A stretch of DNA of 64,000 nucleotides from an uncultured Sphingomonadaceae bacterium (GCA_947499255.1 CANMNF010000002.1:322430-386429), one strand, 5' to 3'; positions 11,122 through 19,222 are shown, counted from the first letter of the stretch. A program made the numbers and translations. The notes: generated by a model from the sequence alone, not told the origin.

Positions 11122-11814
11122 CTATTTTGTAGGAATTTGCCAATCGACAGGCTTGGCGCCCTGTTCGATCAAAAAGGCATTGGTCTGGCTGAACGGTTTG
11201 GAGCCGAAGAAGCCGCGATAGGAGGATAGAGGGCTTGGATGCGGGGCTTTGAGGATCAGATGCTTGGGCGATGCGCCAAGGCCGGGAATGCGGCTGGCTT
11301 TGCCTTGCGCATGGCTGCCCCACAGGATGAAAGCGCATGGGGCATCGCGTGCGGCGACCGCAGCAACGCAGGCATCGGTGATCGCCTCCCAGCCTTTGCC
11401 CGCATGGCTACCGGCTTTGCCTGCCTCCACCGTCAGCGTGTTGTTCAAAAGCAGCACACCGCTGCGCGCCCAATGTTCCAGATGCCCGGTTTGAGGAGGC
11501 GCAATGCCGCAATCATCATGCAATTCGGCAAAGATGTTGCGCAATGATGGCGGCAGCTTCACGCCTTTTTGCACAGAAAAGCACAAACCATGCGCCTGGC
11601 CCGGCCCGTGATAGGGATCTTGGCCAAGGATTACAGCGCGCACGCGGTCCAGCGGCGTCAGCTCCAGCGCGCGCAGCCGGGTGCCGCGCGGGGGATAGAT
11701 GGTTTTGCCCGCCTCCTCCTCTGCACGCAGCCACCCGCCCAGCTGGCGTGCCGCGCGCGTTGCCAGAACAGGCTCTAACACCGTGCACCAGCTTTCAGGG
11801 ATCGTCTCTGTCAT
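11122..11814 (-). CDS. ung: Uracil-DNA glycosylase
   Basis: A 230-residue family 1 uracil-DNA glycosylase that removes uracil from DNA as the first step of base excision repair. The water-activating motif GQDPYHGPGQAHGLCFSV (catalytic Asp near residue 66) and the Leu-intercalation/His motif HPSPLSSYRGFFG near the C-terminus are both intact. Length is typical. It stands alone on the minus strand, divergent from the RNase D gene with an 82-nt shared promoter region. Confidence 0.97.
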   Translation of the reverse strand: MTETIPESWCTVLEPVLATRAARQLGGWLRAEEEAGKTIYPPRGTRLRALELTPLDRVRAVILGQDPYHGPGQAHGLCFSVQKGVKLPPSLRNIFAELHDDCGIAPPQTGHLEHWARSGVLLLNNTLTVEAGKAGSHAGKGWEAITDACVAAVAARDAPCAFILWGSHAQGKASRIPGLGASPKHLILKAPHPSPLSSYRGFFGSKPFSQTNAFLIEQGAKPVDWQIPTK

Positions 11815-11896
11815 ACGCCTCTCACTATCCTACTGGTGGCATCTGCAAACAACCGCCTCTTCCCCTCTTTCCCCATTGCGACTAAGGCGCGTACCC

Positions 11897-12517
11897 ATGG
11901 CTGTACATTTTCACGAAGAAGACCTGCCCGATGGCGTTTTGACCGGCGATAGCGCGCTGGCCGTTGATACTGAGACAATGGGGCTGGTCACCGCGCGTGA
12001 TCGGCTGTGCGTTGTTCAGATCGCTGATGGATCAGGTGACGAACATTTGGTGCGCTTTGCCAATGGCAGTGATTATGCTGCGCCCAATTTGAAAGCGATC
12101 CTTGGCGATCAAAACCGGGTAAAGCTCTATCACTTCGCGCGCTTCGATCTGGCCGCGATTGAGCATTATCTGGGTATTGAAGCCGGCCCTGTCTTCTGCA
12201 CTAAAATCGCCAGCAAAATGACGCGCACCTATACCGATCGCCACGGACTGAAAAATCTGGTGAGCGAGCTTTTGAACGAAGACATGTCCAAGCAACAGCA
12301 AAGCTCGGACTGGGGCGCGGATGTGTTGAGCGATGCGCAGCGCGAATATGCCGCCTCTGATGTGCGCTTCTTGCACCGGATGCACACCATTTTGGTGGAA
12401 CGGTTGGAGCGCGAAGGCCGCCTTGAAATGGCGCAGGCCTGCTTTGACTTCCTCCCCACCCGCGCCCGGCTCGATCTGGCCGGATGGGCGGATAAGGACA
12501 TATTCAGCCACGAATAG
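11897..12517 (+). CDS. Short ribonuclease D (3'-5' exonuclease domain only)
   Basis: A 206-residue DEDD exonuclease. Exo I is ALAVDTETMGL (Asp, Glu), exo II is KLYHFARFDLAAI (Asp), and exo III includes EYAASDVRFL (Tyr, Asp), so all four acidic residues are present. It lacks the HRDC domains of full-length RNase D and matches the compact alphaproteobacterial form acting in RNA 3'-end trimming. I start it at the ATG at 11897; the open frame extends upstream to 11699 but opposes the ung promoter and shows no homology. lptC follows after 41 nt. Confidence 0.9.
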   Translation: MAVHFHEEDLPDGVLTGDSALAVDTETMGLVTARDRLCVVQIADGSGDEHLVRFANGSDYAAPNLKAILGDQNRVKLYHFARFDLAAIEHYLGIEAGPVFCTKIASKMTRTYTDRHGLKNLVSELLNEDMSKQQQSSDWGADVLSDAQREYAASDVRFLHRMHTILVERLEREGRLEMAQACFDFLPTRARLDLAGWADKDIFSHE

Positions 12518-12558
12518 GCACGCATTTGCAGGCCACAAGGAACGCCACTGAGACAACC

Positions 12559-13215
12559 ATGACACAAGCCGCCGATCAAATGCGCTCCAAGCGTCAGGCC
12601 TTTGCCGCACCGGGCAGCAAGCTCGATAAGGCCGTGCGCGTTTTGGCGATTGGTTTGCCCGCATTGGTGGGCATGATTGCCGCAATGATGGTTATCACGC
12701 CTTTATCGCCGCGCGGTGATGTCAGCTTCCTGCTTGATCGCAACAAGGTGGCAATTGCGGATGATCGGCTGCGCGTGGATGAAGCGATGTATCGCGGACA
12801 AGATAGCGATGGGCGACCCTTCTCGCTTTTGGCAGGGCAAGCAGTGCAGCAAAACAAAGCGGTGCGCATGGTGCAGCTTGATGATCTGTCAGCACGCATC
12901 TTGCTCGATGAAGGACCAGCGGTTCTGAATGCTCTTGCAGGCACATATGACATTGAAAGCGAGCAGGTGAGCGTACCAAGTCTGGTGCAGTTTACCGCCT
13001 CGGATGGTTATGAAATGGCGGCGCGCAATGTGGTGATCGACCTGCCATCGCGCACCCTTTTGGGCCGTGGCGGCGTTTCGGGTGAAGTGCCAGCCGGATC
13101 GTTCTCCGCCAATAGGATTCGCGCCGATTTGTCGGAGCGCACATTGCTTTTGAGTGGAAATGCGAAAATGACCATGGTGCCGGGGCAACTTCGCGTGCCC
13201 AGCGCAATGCAATAA
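12559..13215 (+). CDS. lptC: LPS export system protein LptC
   Basis: About 218 residues, with a cytoplasmic N-terminus, one membrane anchor (VLAIGLPALVGMIAAMMVI near residue 30) and a periplasmic beta-jellyroll region. It matches the LptC/DUF1239 pattern: the region after the anchor contains the short beta repeats and the DNA-VIDLPSRTLLG-like ending. LptC receives LPS from LptBFG and passes it to LptA. The start at 12559 is the first convincing ATG; TTG at 12526 and ATG at 12580 are alternatives. lptA follows 24 nt later. lptB, often next, is not in this window. Confidence 0.85.
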   Translation: MTQAADQMRSKRQAFAAPGSKLDKAVRVLAIGLPALVGMIAAMMVITPLSPRGDVSFLLDRNKVAIADDRLRVDEAMYRGQDSDGRPFSLLAGQAVQQNKAVRMVQLDDLSARILLDEGPAVLNALAGTYDIESEQVSVPSLVQFTASDGYEMAARNVVIDLPSRTLLGRGGVSGEVPAGSFSANRIRADLSERTLLLSGNAKMTMVPGQLRVPSAMQ

Positions 13216-13239
13216 TGGCATCGATTAAGGATTGAACCC

Positions 13240-13788
13240 ATGCGCCCATCTCTCTCCAAACTTGCCGCGCGCGGCCTTATTGGCGGTATTATCGCCGGAT
13301 CGCTGACCGCGCTGGCGTTTGGCGGTGTGGCAGGCGCACAGGGCATCGGCGCTTTCAATACCAATCAACCCGTAAGCTTTGATGCCGACCGGATCGAGTT
13401 GCAGGACCGGCAAAACCGTGTGGTTCTGTCCGGCGATGTGGTGATTACGCAAGGTGATTTGCGCCTTACAGCAGCGCGCACCACAATCAGCTACCAGGAT
13501 GCTGGCGAGCTGACGATCCAACGCCTTGATGCAACCGGCGGCGTGGTGGTGACCCGCGGGAATGAGCGGGCACGCGGCGATTCGGGCATTTACGATTTCA
13601 ACCGCTCGGTTATCATCCTGTCAGGCGGCGTCGCAATCAATCGCGGCGGTGATCAGCTGGATGGCGGACGCCTGGTCATCGATCTCAATTCGGGTCTGTC
13701 CAGCGTGGATGGGGCCAGCGCGCGCAGCTCTGGCGAAGGCGCAAGCGGCAGGGTCAGCGGCACTTTTGCGGTACCTGAAAGCGATTAA
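13240..13788 (+). CDS. lptA: LPS transport periplasmic protein LptA
   Basis: A 182-residue protein with a signal peptide ending near AGAQG (residues 1-34) and an OstA-like domain: PVSFDADRIELQDRQNRVVL is followed by the repeated GDV-x-ITQGDLRLTA and GVVVTRGNERARGDSG strands of the LptA jellyroll. It bridges the periplasm to carry LPS from LptC to LptD. ATG at 13240 has AAGGA upstream. The gene ends convergently with, and overlaps by 4 nt, the TPR-like gene on the other strand. Confidence 0.9.
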   Translation: MRPSLSKLAARGLIGGIIAGSLTALAFGGVAGAQGIGAFNTNQPVSFDADRIELQDRQNRVVLSGDVVITQGDLRLTAARTTISYQDAGELTIQRLDATGGVVVTRGNERARGDSGIYDFNRSVIILSGGVAINRGGDQLDGGRLVIDLNSGLSSVDGASARSSGEGASGRVSGTFAVPESD

Positions 13789-14492
13789 GGGCAAGCGCCC
13801 GGATCAACCATTTGCGCCTCGGCAATAAGGCCCGCTTCGCTGTATTGATCGGCAATCCGCTGCAGCACGCCGCAGCTCAGCTCAGCGCCTTGCTCCTGCG
13901 CCAAGGCCAATGTTGGGGCCAGATCAGCAGGCGCGATTTCGTTGCGAACCCGGTTTAACAACGCGTCCTGCCAACGCCCTTCGCCTGCCAAACGTTGGGC
14001 AAAAGCTTCACGGCCACCTTCGCTGGTCAGCAAAATAGCAAGGCCCGCCGCGCTTTGATCGGGTACCAAGCCGGTGGCGAACAAGGCATTGAGGCGCAAA
14101 GCGGCAGCTTCATGCGCGCCATCGGCCAAGGCTGCTTGTGCCGCCGCCATTTGCGCCAATGGATCACGCCAGCCGCGCTTGGTAGCCGCTTCCAAGGTGG
14201 CGATCGCAGCATCGTTCTGACCTGCCTGGATTTGCGCTTGGGCCAGCAGCGTGAGATGTTCAGCGGGAACGGGACGCGCTGCCACGAGCGCGCGGGCAGC
14301 GGCAAGCGATGCTTCGCCTTCTTGTGCCAACACAGCGCGCTGCGCGGTCCGCTCCGCTGCAAAGCCTGCGAAAGCCTGCGGCACCAAAACCGAGTAAGAT
14401 GGTGTGAACCGCGTAGACCTGTCCAATTGCGCGAATACGGTGACAACCGCGATAATGCTCAAAACGGCCCACCAGATAGAGCGTGCAATCAT
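13785..14492 (-). CDS. Membrane-anchored TPR-like protein of the O-antigen ligase pair
   Basis: About 235 residues: an N-terminal membrane anchor (IWWAVLSIIAVVTVFAQL), then alanine-rich helical repeats typical of tetratricopeptide folds (LTLLAQAQIQAGQNDAAIAT, DPLAQMAAAQAALADGAHEA). I do not recognise a named family. ATG at 14492 overlaps the stop of the O-antigen ligase-like gene by ATGA (14489-14492), so the two are translated together and probably act together. It is likely a periplasmic scaffold for a polymerase or ligase, which is inference. Confidence 0.7.
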   Translation of the reverse strand: MIARSIWWAVLSIIAVVTVFAQLDRSTRFTPSYSVLVPQAFAGFAAERTAQRAVLAQEGEASLAAARALVAARPVPAEHLTLLAQAQIQAGQNDAAIATLEAATKRGWRDPLAQMAAAQAALADGAHEAAALRLNALFATGLVPDQSAAGLAILLTSEGGREAFAQRLAGEGRWQDALLNRVRNEIAPADLAPTLALAQEQGAELSCGVLQRIADQYSEAGLIAEAQMVDPGACP

Positions 14493-15856
14493 GATCGCGC
14501 CTCCCGTGGCCGGACCAGCAAGATGATGAGGAGCGCTGCAACACACAGCAAGGTCTGGTTACGCAGCGGATAGTCCAGAACGGACTGTAAAGAGATAGCA
14601 GCGATGCCAATGCTCGCTGCAATGGCAAGCCAATTGTCATCGCGCCCTTTGCCAACAGTAGGCTGCCAGGCGCACCACAAAAGCCACGCGAGTATCAAGA
14701 CCAAACCAACCCCGCCCGCTTCAAGCCCAACTTCGAGATAATCATTGTGCATACGTCCTGCACGCTTTTGCGTGACATATTCCAGCGATTCGTAAGCCTG
14801 ATACACTTCATCAAAAGTGCCCATGCCCGATCCCACAGGCCAGTATTGCGCAGCGGCATATTGCCCATCTTCCCACATGGTCAGGCGATCATTTTCGATG
14901 GTCTCAAGGCGTTCCAGCGTCTCGCCAACACGTCCACCGGTCGAAAAAGAAGCGAAAGCCAGCCCGGCAATAAGAACCGCAAAACCGCCTGCCACAAGGC
15001 TGGCCGGAGTAAGTGCAGGCGCACTGCCTTTGCGCGCAGCCCATAATCCAAACCCGGCACGCAAAACTATCAGGCCAACAGGCAGCGCGAGCAGCACCAG
15101 GCTTGAGCGTGATTGGGTAAGCAGTGCGCCAAGGAACAGAAGCGAGCCCGCCGCGACCATCGCCAGCAACCATTCGCGCCTGCGCGGAACGGGCAGAGCA
15201 GCTGTCAAAAGCAGCGCGAGGATGAAGAACAGTCCTGTAGAATTGCGATTCGCAAAACTGGCATACAAAACGCCTTCCTTGGGATTGATAGGGAACAGCA
15301 TCGCGGTGGTATTGGCCGCTGAAATTTGCACGACGCCTAACAATATGGCCGCCAAAGCCGCACCGGCGAAAGTGAGGACAAGGTGCAACTTGGCCTTGTC
15401 ATCCAATCGCGATCCGATGGCGATAATCGCGGCCGGCGCTAATGTCCCGCAAAAGGCGACCAGGGTGCGAGCGCGATCAACGCTAATCGGGTGCCAGCTT
15501 GCTGGATCGAGGCCAGCAATTGCCAGGCTTTCTGCAATCATGTCGCGTCCGGGAAGCGCCTGCCATATCGCGGCGGGAAGCGGGATAAGCTGGACCAGCG
15601 GCACAGCCATGCTTACCACGACCAATACCACAAGCATGCGCGGACCCTTGCGAACAAAATCTGCAATGCGGGACGGGTTAGCAGCGCAAATCGCCAGCGC
15701 GGCAAGTTGGATGACCGCATTGCGCAGCCCATATCCAACGCCGCCGCCGCCCAGTGCAACGCTAAGGACAATTAACAATTGCAAATGGAGCACAGTGGAG
15801 CGCCACCAGCTCTCACTTGCGCGGTCAGCCTGCTCTCGCTCTAGAAGTCCCGACAT
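14489..15856 (-). CDS. O-antigen ligase family protein
   Basis: A 455-residue protein with about a dozen hydrophobic segments and the Wzy_C/WaaL signature in its periplasmic loop: FANRNSTGLFFILAL near residue 203 and GSGMGTFDEVYQAYE with the nearby RMHNDYLEVGLEAG (conserved His) near residues 345-380. Such proteins ligate or polymerise O-antigen or exopolysaccharide. This is the second of three Wzy/WaaL-like proteins in the window. It precedes the TPR-like gene with an ATGA overlap. A bidirectional terminator lies upstream of its start. Confidence 0.85.
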   Translation of the reverse strand: MSGLLEREQADRASESWWRSTVLHLQLLIVLSVALGGGGVGYGLRNAVIQLAALAICAANPSRIADFVRKGPRMLVVLVVVSMAVPLVQLIPLPAAIWQALPGRDMIAESLAIAGLDPASWHPISVDRARTLVAFCGTLAPAAIIAIGSRLDDKAKLHLVLTFAGAALAAILLGVVQISAANTTAMLFPINPKEGVLYASFANRNSTGLFFILALLLTAALPVPRRREWLLAMVAAGSLLFLGALLTQSRSSLVLLALPVGLIVLRAGFGLWAARKGSAPALTPASLVAGGFAVLIAGLAFASFSTGGRVGETLERLETIENDRLTMWEDGQYAAAQYWPVGSGMGTFDEVYQAYESLEYVTQKRAGRMHNDYLEVGLEAGGVGLVLILAWLLWCAWQPTVGKGRDDNWLAIAASIGIAAISLQSVLDYPLRNQTLLCVAALLIILLVRPREARS

Positions 15857-15903
15857 TCCTGCCTCACCACCCCAGCTTTATGTGGGCGCGTGTGCCGCGC
15901 GCA

Positions 15904-15946
15904 AAACAAAAGGCAGCTCGCAAGCGAACTTGCAAGCTGCCTTTTT
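15904..15946 (-). terminator. Strong rho-independent terminator, usable on both strands
   Basis: Arms AAAGGCAGCTCGCAAG and CTTGCAAGCTGCCTTT pair almost perfectly around a 4-nt loop, with T-runs on both sides (TTTTTGT on the plus strand, TTTTGTTTTG on the minus strand). It lies 32 nt after the stop of the 89-residue secreted protein gene, which it must terminate, and isolates it from the O-antigen ligase gene. Confidence 0.85.
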
Positions 15947-15977
15947 GTATCTCTTGGGCAAAAGCCCGCGAGTAAAC

Positions 15978-16247
15978 TTAGCCGCCAGTACCCGGCGAAG
16001 TGTCGTTTTCGCCATTTTCAACGACGATCACGATGCCAGCTGCTACGGCTGCAAAAGCGAGCAGGAGCAGAAGCGTGGAGTCACCATCTTCGCCCAGAGC
16101 TTCCGACTTGCCAATGGCGGCAGCCGTACGATCCATCGAAAGAGCTTCCAGCGATACCGACGAATCGGCGGCGCGAGTGCCCGCTTGAGCGGCGATCGGT
16201 GCGAAAGCGAGGCCGGCTGCTGCCGTTGCTGCGAGAAGTTTTTTCAT
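15978..16247 (-). CDS. Small secreted or membrane protein, unknown
   Basis: An 89-residue protein with a clean signal peptide (MKKLLAATAAAGLAFAPIAAQA), a short polar stretch (SLEALSMDRTAAAIGKSEAL), one hydrophobic helix (LLLLLAFAAVAAGIVIVV) and an acidic Gly-rich tail. I do not recognise the family. ATG at 16247 has GGAG at 16257-16260. It is monocistronic, with its own promoter and a strong terminator, which suggests high expression. It lies between polysaccharide genes and the lasso peptide genes; which of these it serves is unknown. Confidence 0.75.
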   Translation of the reverse strand: MKKLLAATAAAGLAFAPIAAQAGTRAADSSVSLEALSMDRTAAAIGKSEALGEDGDSTLLLLLAFAAVAAGIVIVVENGENDTSPGTGG

Positions 16248-16285
16248 AACTGTCGGCTCCAAAAGAGATGCGTAATTTCCCGTGG

Positions 16286-16312
16286 TTTATAACAGCATGC
16301 TCGCTTATGCAA
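16286..16312 (-). promoter_or_regulatory. Putative sigma-70-type promoter of the small secreted protein gene
   Basis: On the minus strand TTGCAT (16307-16312) and TATAAA (16286-16291) are separated by 15 nt, in a locally AT-rich stretch about 40 nt before the start codon at 16247. Spacing is slightly short. The assignment is by eye. Confidence 0.4.
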
Positions 16313-16372
16313 GATTAACTATTGGAAAAACCTGCTTTGTGTTGCTTTTTCGCTGCGAGTGCGAAGTTTTCA

Positions 16373-16846
16373 CTAGAAAAGCACCGTATATTGCGAAATA
16401 TCTCCGCCTGTTATCACTTTGCCATCATGTTCCAACCACGCATGAGCGCCAAAAGGCTTATCGTGTGGGCGCTCTACACCGATGACGATTCGGCTTGCGA
16501 TCCCCTCATCGGCTAACCATGATTGCGCTCCTGTCGCCTGTATCAGGCAGTCTGACCGAAATGGCATGAGCGGCGCAATGCGCGGGACAACAAACGCAAC
16601 GCGGTCTATGATTAGTGGGCGGTCACCGTTTGGTGGCTCAGAAACCAGGGTATCAACCGCACCAGCTTGCCCCAAATCACAACTGCGCTGGTGCAGATCG
16701 CCGATATCAAGATCACCAAACCGGCGACGTGCTTTCACCAATTCGCGAATCGCGCGCCAGCCATAGCGCAGCAGCCAGCCACCATCGCGCGGGCGGACAT
16801 GGCGCCATCTGGTAGGCACGCCAGTTGCAGTACGGTTAGATGACAT
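16373..16846 (-). CDS. Lasso peptide biosynthesis B2 protein (leader peptidase)
   Basis: About 157 residues, normal for a stand-alone B2 protein, a transglutaminase-like cysteine protease that cuts the leader from the precursor. The catalytic triad is recognisable in the C-terminal half: Cys100 (SDCLIQATGAQSWLADEG), His135 in GAHAWLE, and an acidic residue at 139-141 (EHDGKVI). The start is uncertain: ATG at 16846 follows GGAAGAGG by a few bases, while ATG at 16858 follows GGAG. The frame is open upstream to 17071, into the cyclase gene, but without homology. It is divergent from the cyclase gene. Confidence 0.85.
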   Translation of the reverse strand: MSSNRTATGVPTRWRHVRPRDGGWLLRYGWRAIRELVKARRRFGDLDIGDLHQRSCDLGQAGAVDTLVSEPPNGDRPLIIDRVAFVVPRIAPLMPFRSDCLIQATGAQSWLADEGIASRIVIGVERPHDKPFGAHAWLEHDGKVITGGDISQYTVLF

Positions 16847-16854
16847 CACCTCTT

Positions 16855-16878
16855 CCATGTCATCGCTCCATGTCATCG
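16855..16878. repeat. Tandem 11-bp direct repeat at the B2 gene start
   Basis: CCATGTCATCG occurs at 16855-16865 and again at 16868-16878, period 13. Both copies lie in the divergent region between the B2 and cyclase genes and include candidate B2 start codons on the minus strand. It could be an operator for the lasso genes or a chance duplication shifting the B2 start. Confidence 0.45.
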
Positions 16879-17023
16879 CAGCGCCGCAAGGCCAAGAGGC
16901 AACAGGCGCAGCTAATGTGCTTGCAACACCACACTGATCGCCTGCACATGGGCACAATCGCTGGTTCCGCTTTATCACATTCGGCCCAGCGCATGCGAGC
17001 GATACAGGTAACAGGGCCCAGTT

Positions 17024-18913
17024 TTGAGCGGAATAGCAGCCATAATTCGGTTTGATGGCGGACCAGCACATGCACCCGCGCTGTCAGCAATGACCGACGC
17101 GATGGCCTATCGTGGGCCAGATGGAATTTCGCAATTTTGCGAAGGTCCAGCTGCCCTAGGCCATCTTGCAATGCATAGCACAGCAGAATCGCAGGATGGC
17201 GCGCAGCCACTGTCCAATGCAGATCAGACCGTTACGATTTCCATGGACGGCTATATCGCGAATTATGACGCGTTAAAAGCGGATCTGCTTGCGCGCGGTG
17301 CACGTTTGCGCAACCGATCAGAAGCTGAGCTTGTTTTGCATGCCTATGATCAATGGGGCGCTGATTGTCCGCGCCATATTGATGGCGAATACGCTTTTGT
17401 GATTTGGGACAAACGCAGCCGCACGGCCTTTTGCGCACGCGATCATCATGGGCTGCGTCCGCTGTTCTGGTATTGGGATGGCGCAAGCCTGGTTGTTGCC
17501 TCAGATATTGCCGGAGTGCTCGCGGCGCTTCCTGAAAAGCCTGCACTCAACCTCGCCTATCTTGGCGAGATTGCGATTGATGAAACCTTGTCGCCTGAAC
17601 AAACCGTGTGGTCCGGCGTGTATCGGTTGCGCAATGCGCATTGGCTGCGCGTCGATGGCAATGGTCCACAATTGCGCGAATATTGGGCTTTGCCGACCAA
17701 AGTCAGCATCCGGTACAAATCTGATGACGAATATGTTGAGCATTATCGCGCAGTGCTTGATGAATGCGTCCGGCAGGCATCGCGCACGCATTTGCCCTTA
17801 GGCTTTGAAGTCAGTGGAGGGCTTGATTCCTCATCGCTGTTTTGCATCGCGCATGAGCTGGAGAAAGCGGGCCGTCTGCCTGCACCGCGTATCGGAGGCT
17901 ACACGCTTGCCGGTCCTCAGGGATCGCAGGCCGATGAAGTGGGGTATGCGCGCGCGGTCGCAGATCATCTGGGCCGCGATTTGACCGCTGTCCCCTTGTT
18001 TCAACCGGGGCTGGACTGGTTTGCCCAGCGCGCTGCGCAGGATCAGGACATGCCCCCTTTCCCCAATGCGGCAATGTCGATCAATATGGACCGCGCGATT
18101 CGCGCCGATGGTGCGCGCGTTGCAATCAACGGCGTTGGCGGTGATCAATGGCTGGACGGCACGCATTTTTACTATCGCGAATTGATGGAGACCGGTGAGT
18201 GGCGCAGCCTTATCGAAAGCTATCGCGAAGACCGCGCGCTTATGGGCTTTGCCGAGGCGACGAAATTGTTCGCGCGCCTTGGGCCAGGTTCGTATCTGCC
18301 GCGCGCGTTGCGCCAGCTTCGCCGCCGGGTGACAGGTGATGATGAGCGAGATTGGCGCGGCGAAACATCATGGCTCAAACCAGAGCTGCAAGCCGTGTTG
18401 AACGAGCGGATCGCGCGCTATGACGAAAGCTTCCCGACAGAATATCGCGATAGCTACAAGCTGCGGAAACTCAAATTGCCGCGCTGGACGCAAATCCTCG
18501 ATCTCATTTCACGCCAGCGCGCGCGCGAGGGATTGGAGAACCGCAGCCCGATGATGTCGCGCGCATTTATCGAATTTAGCGCCGCGACACCCGAACGCAC
18601 CAGATTGCGAGGCGGAATAACCAAGTATATTCACCGAAAATCGCTGTTGGGGCTTTTGCCAGAAGAGATCATCAATCGCTTCACAAAGGCTGAGTTTAGT
18701 ACGGTTTATGATTCGCTGGAATCGCAGCTACGGGAAGAATGCGTTGTAAATCCGTCCCAAAATCTATCGAAAATAGCGAATATCGATGGATTACAGCACC
18801 TTTTCGATATTTTTCGCGATACATCAATTGACGAAAGGGATGTCGGCGGGGTATGGGGTATTTACGTATGTACACAAGTTTTGGGGCTTCGCGCCTCTCT
18901 AAGAAAGGATTAG
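17024..18913 (+). CDS. Lasso peptide cyclase C (asparagine synthetase homologue)
   Basis: A 629-residue asparagine synthetase B-like protein that in lasso pathways activates the core Asp/Glu side chain with ATP and closes the macrolactam. The N-terminal Ntn-type domain (residues 1-200) includes AYRGPDG and GEYAFVIWD, but residue 2 is Ser (MSGIAAI) where glutaminases have the catalytic Cys. The synthetase domain has the PP-loop FEVSGGLDSSSL near residue 264 and NGVGGDQWLDG near residue 367. The start is a TTG at 17024, preceded by AGGG. The precursor gene begins 5 nt after the stop. Confidence 0.92.
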   Translation: MSGIAAIIRFDGGPAHAPALSAMTDAMAYRGPDGISQFCEGPAALGHLAMHSTAESQDGAQPLSNADQTVTISMDGYIANYDALKADLLARGARLRNRSEAELVLHAYDQWGADCPRHIDGEYAFVIWDKRSRTAFCARDHHGLRPLFWYWDGASLVVASDIAGVLAALPEKPALNLAYLGEIAIDETLSPEQTVWSGVYRLRNAHWLRVDGNGPQLREYWALPTKVSIRYKSDDEYVEHYRAVLDECVRQASRTHLPLGFEVSGGLDSSSLFCIAHELEKAGRLPAPRIGGYTLAGPQGSQADEVGYARAVADHLGRDLTAVPLFQPGLDWFAQRAAQDQDMPPFPNAAMSINMDRAIRADGARVAINGVGGDQWLDGTHFYYRELMETGEWRSLIESYREDRALMGFAEATKLFARLGPGSYLPRALRQLRRRVTGDDERDWRGETSWLKPELQAVLNERIARYDESFPTEYRDSYKLRKLKLPRWTQILDLISRQRAREGLENRSPMMSRAFIEFSAATPERTRLRGGITKYIHRKSLLGLLPEEIINRFTKAEFSTVYDSLESQLREECVVNPSQNLSKIANIDGLQHLFDIFRDTSIDERDVGGVWGIYVCTQVLGLRASLRKD

Positions 18914-18918
18914 CTTCG

Positions 18919-19077
18919 ATGACCGACGTCAACACAGCCAAGCAGTATCGCCGGCCCGAGCTTAAGGTTTATGGTTCCGTTCGTAATCTCACCGGCGGCA
19001 GCTCCGGTTCGATGAACGATGGTACCGGCATTCAGACTTTGCAGTCTCGCTTCTTCCCAGGCGGCCGGGTTTCGTAA
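18919..19077 (+). CDS. Lasso peptide precursor
   Basis: A 52-residue precursor. The leader carries the B1-recognition pattern YRRPELKVYGSVRNLT (residues 10-25; Tyr, Pro, Leu, Tyr-Gly, Leu-Thr), with Thr25 at the conserved -2 position. The predicted core is residues 27-52. It starts GSSGSMND, so Gly27 would be joined to Asp34, the only acidic residue in the core and at position 8. A tail GTGIQTLQSRFFPGGRVS follows. Bulky Arg-Phe-Phe residues could act as plugs. The C-terminal residue is Ser. ATG at 18919 follows AAAGGA. A UUCG-loop terminator follows 50 nt downstream. Confidence 0.93.
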   Translation: MTDVNTAKQYRRPELKVYGSVRNLTGGSSGSMNDGTGIQTLQSRFFPGGRVS

Positions 19078-19121
19078 CCTTTTTGGTATGGTTGGCCCTC
19101 GGGCCTTCATCCATGCAAAAC

Positions 19122-19157
19122 AAGGCGGCTGTTCTTCGGAACGGCCGCTTTTGTTTT
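19122..19157 (+). terminator. Rho-independent terminator with UUCG tetraloop after the precursor
   Basis: Arms GCGGCTGTTC and GAACGGCCGC (19125-19134, 19139-19148; one G-U pair) flank a TTCG loop, followed by TTTTGTTTTG. This very stable structure 45-70 nt behind the precursor stop would end or stabilise a short cyclase-precursor transcript and limit read-through to the methyltransferase, kinase and B1 genes. Confidence 0.85.
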
Positions 19158-19161
19158 GCCT

Positions 19162-19198
19162 GCTGTCTTTTCTAAAGCCCGCTGCCTTTTCTAAAGCC
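19162..19198 (+). repeat. Tandem 18-bp repeat behind the lasso precursor
   Basis: GCTGTCTTTTCTAAAGCC (19162-19179) is repeated at 19181-19198 with one mismatch and a period of 19. It sits between two hairpins upstream of the methyltransferase gene. It may be a slippage duplication of the 3' side of a terminator or a repeated protein-binding site. Confidence 0.6.
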
Positions 19199-19222
19199 TG
19201 TTGGCAAACCAAGCTTGGGCTT
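19193..19222 (+). terminator. Second terminator-like hairpin before the methyltransferase
   Basis: AAAGCC pairs with GGCTTT, with an inner TTGG-CAAA-CCAA stem, and a TTTTTAAT run follows. Its start overlaps the second copy of the tandem repeat. With the UUCG hairpin this gives two potential stops in the 174 nt between precursor and methyltransferase. Confidence 0.45.

Noticed and set aside
14817-16292. 491-codon open frame on the plus strand
   Set aside because: Antisense to the O-antigen ligase-like gene and the small secreted protein gene, crossing a strong terminator; composition is Arg/Ser/Ala-rich without motifs.
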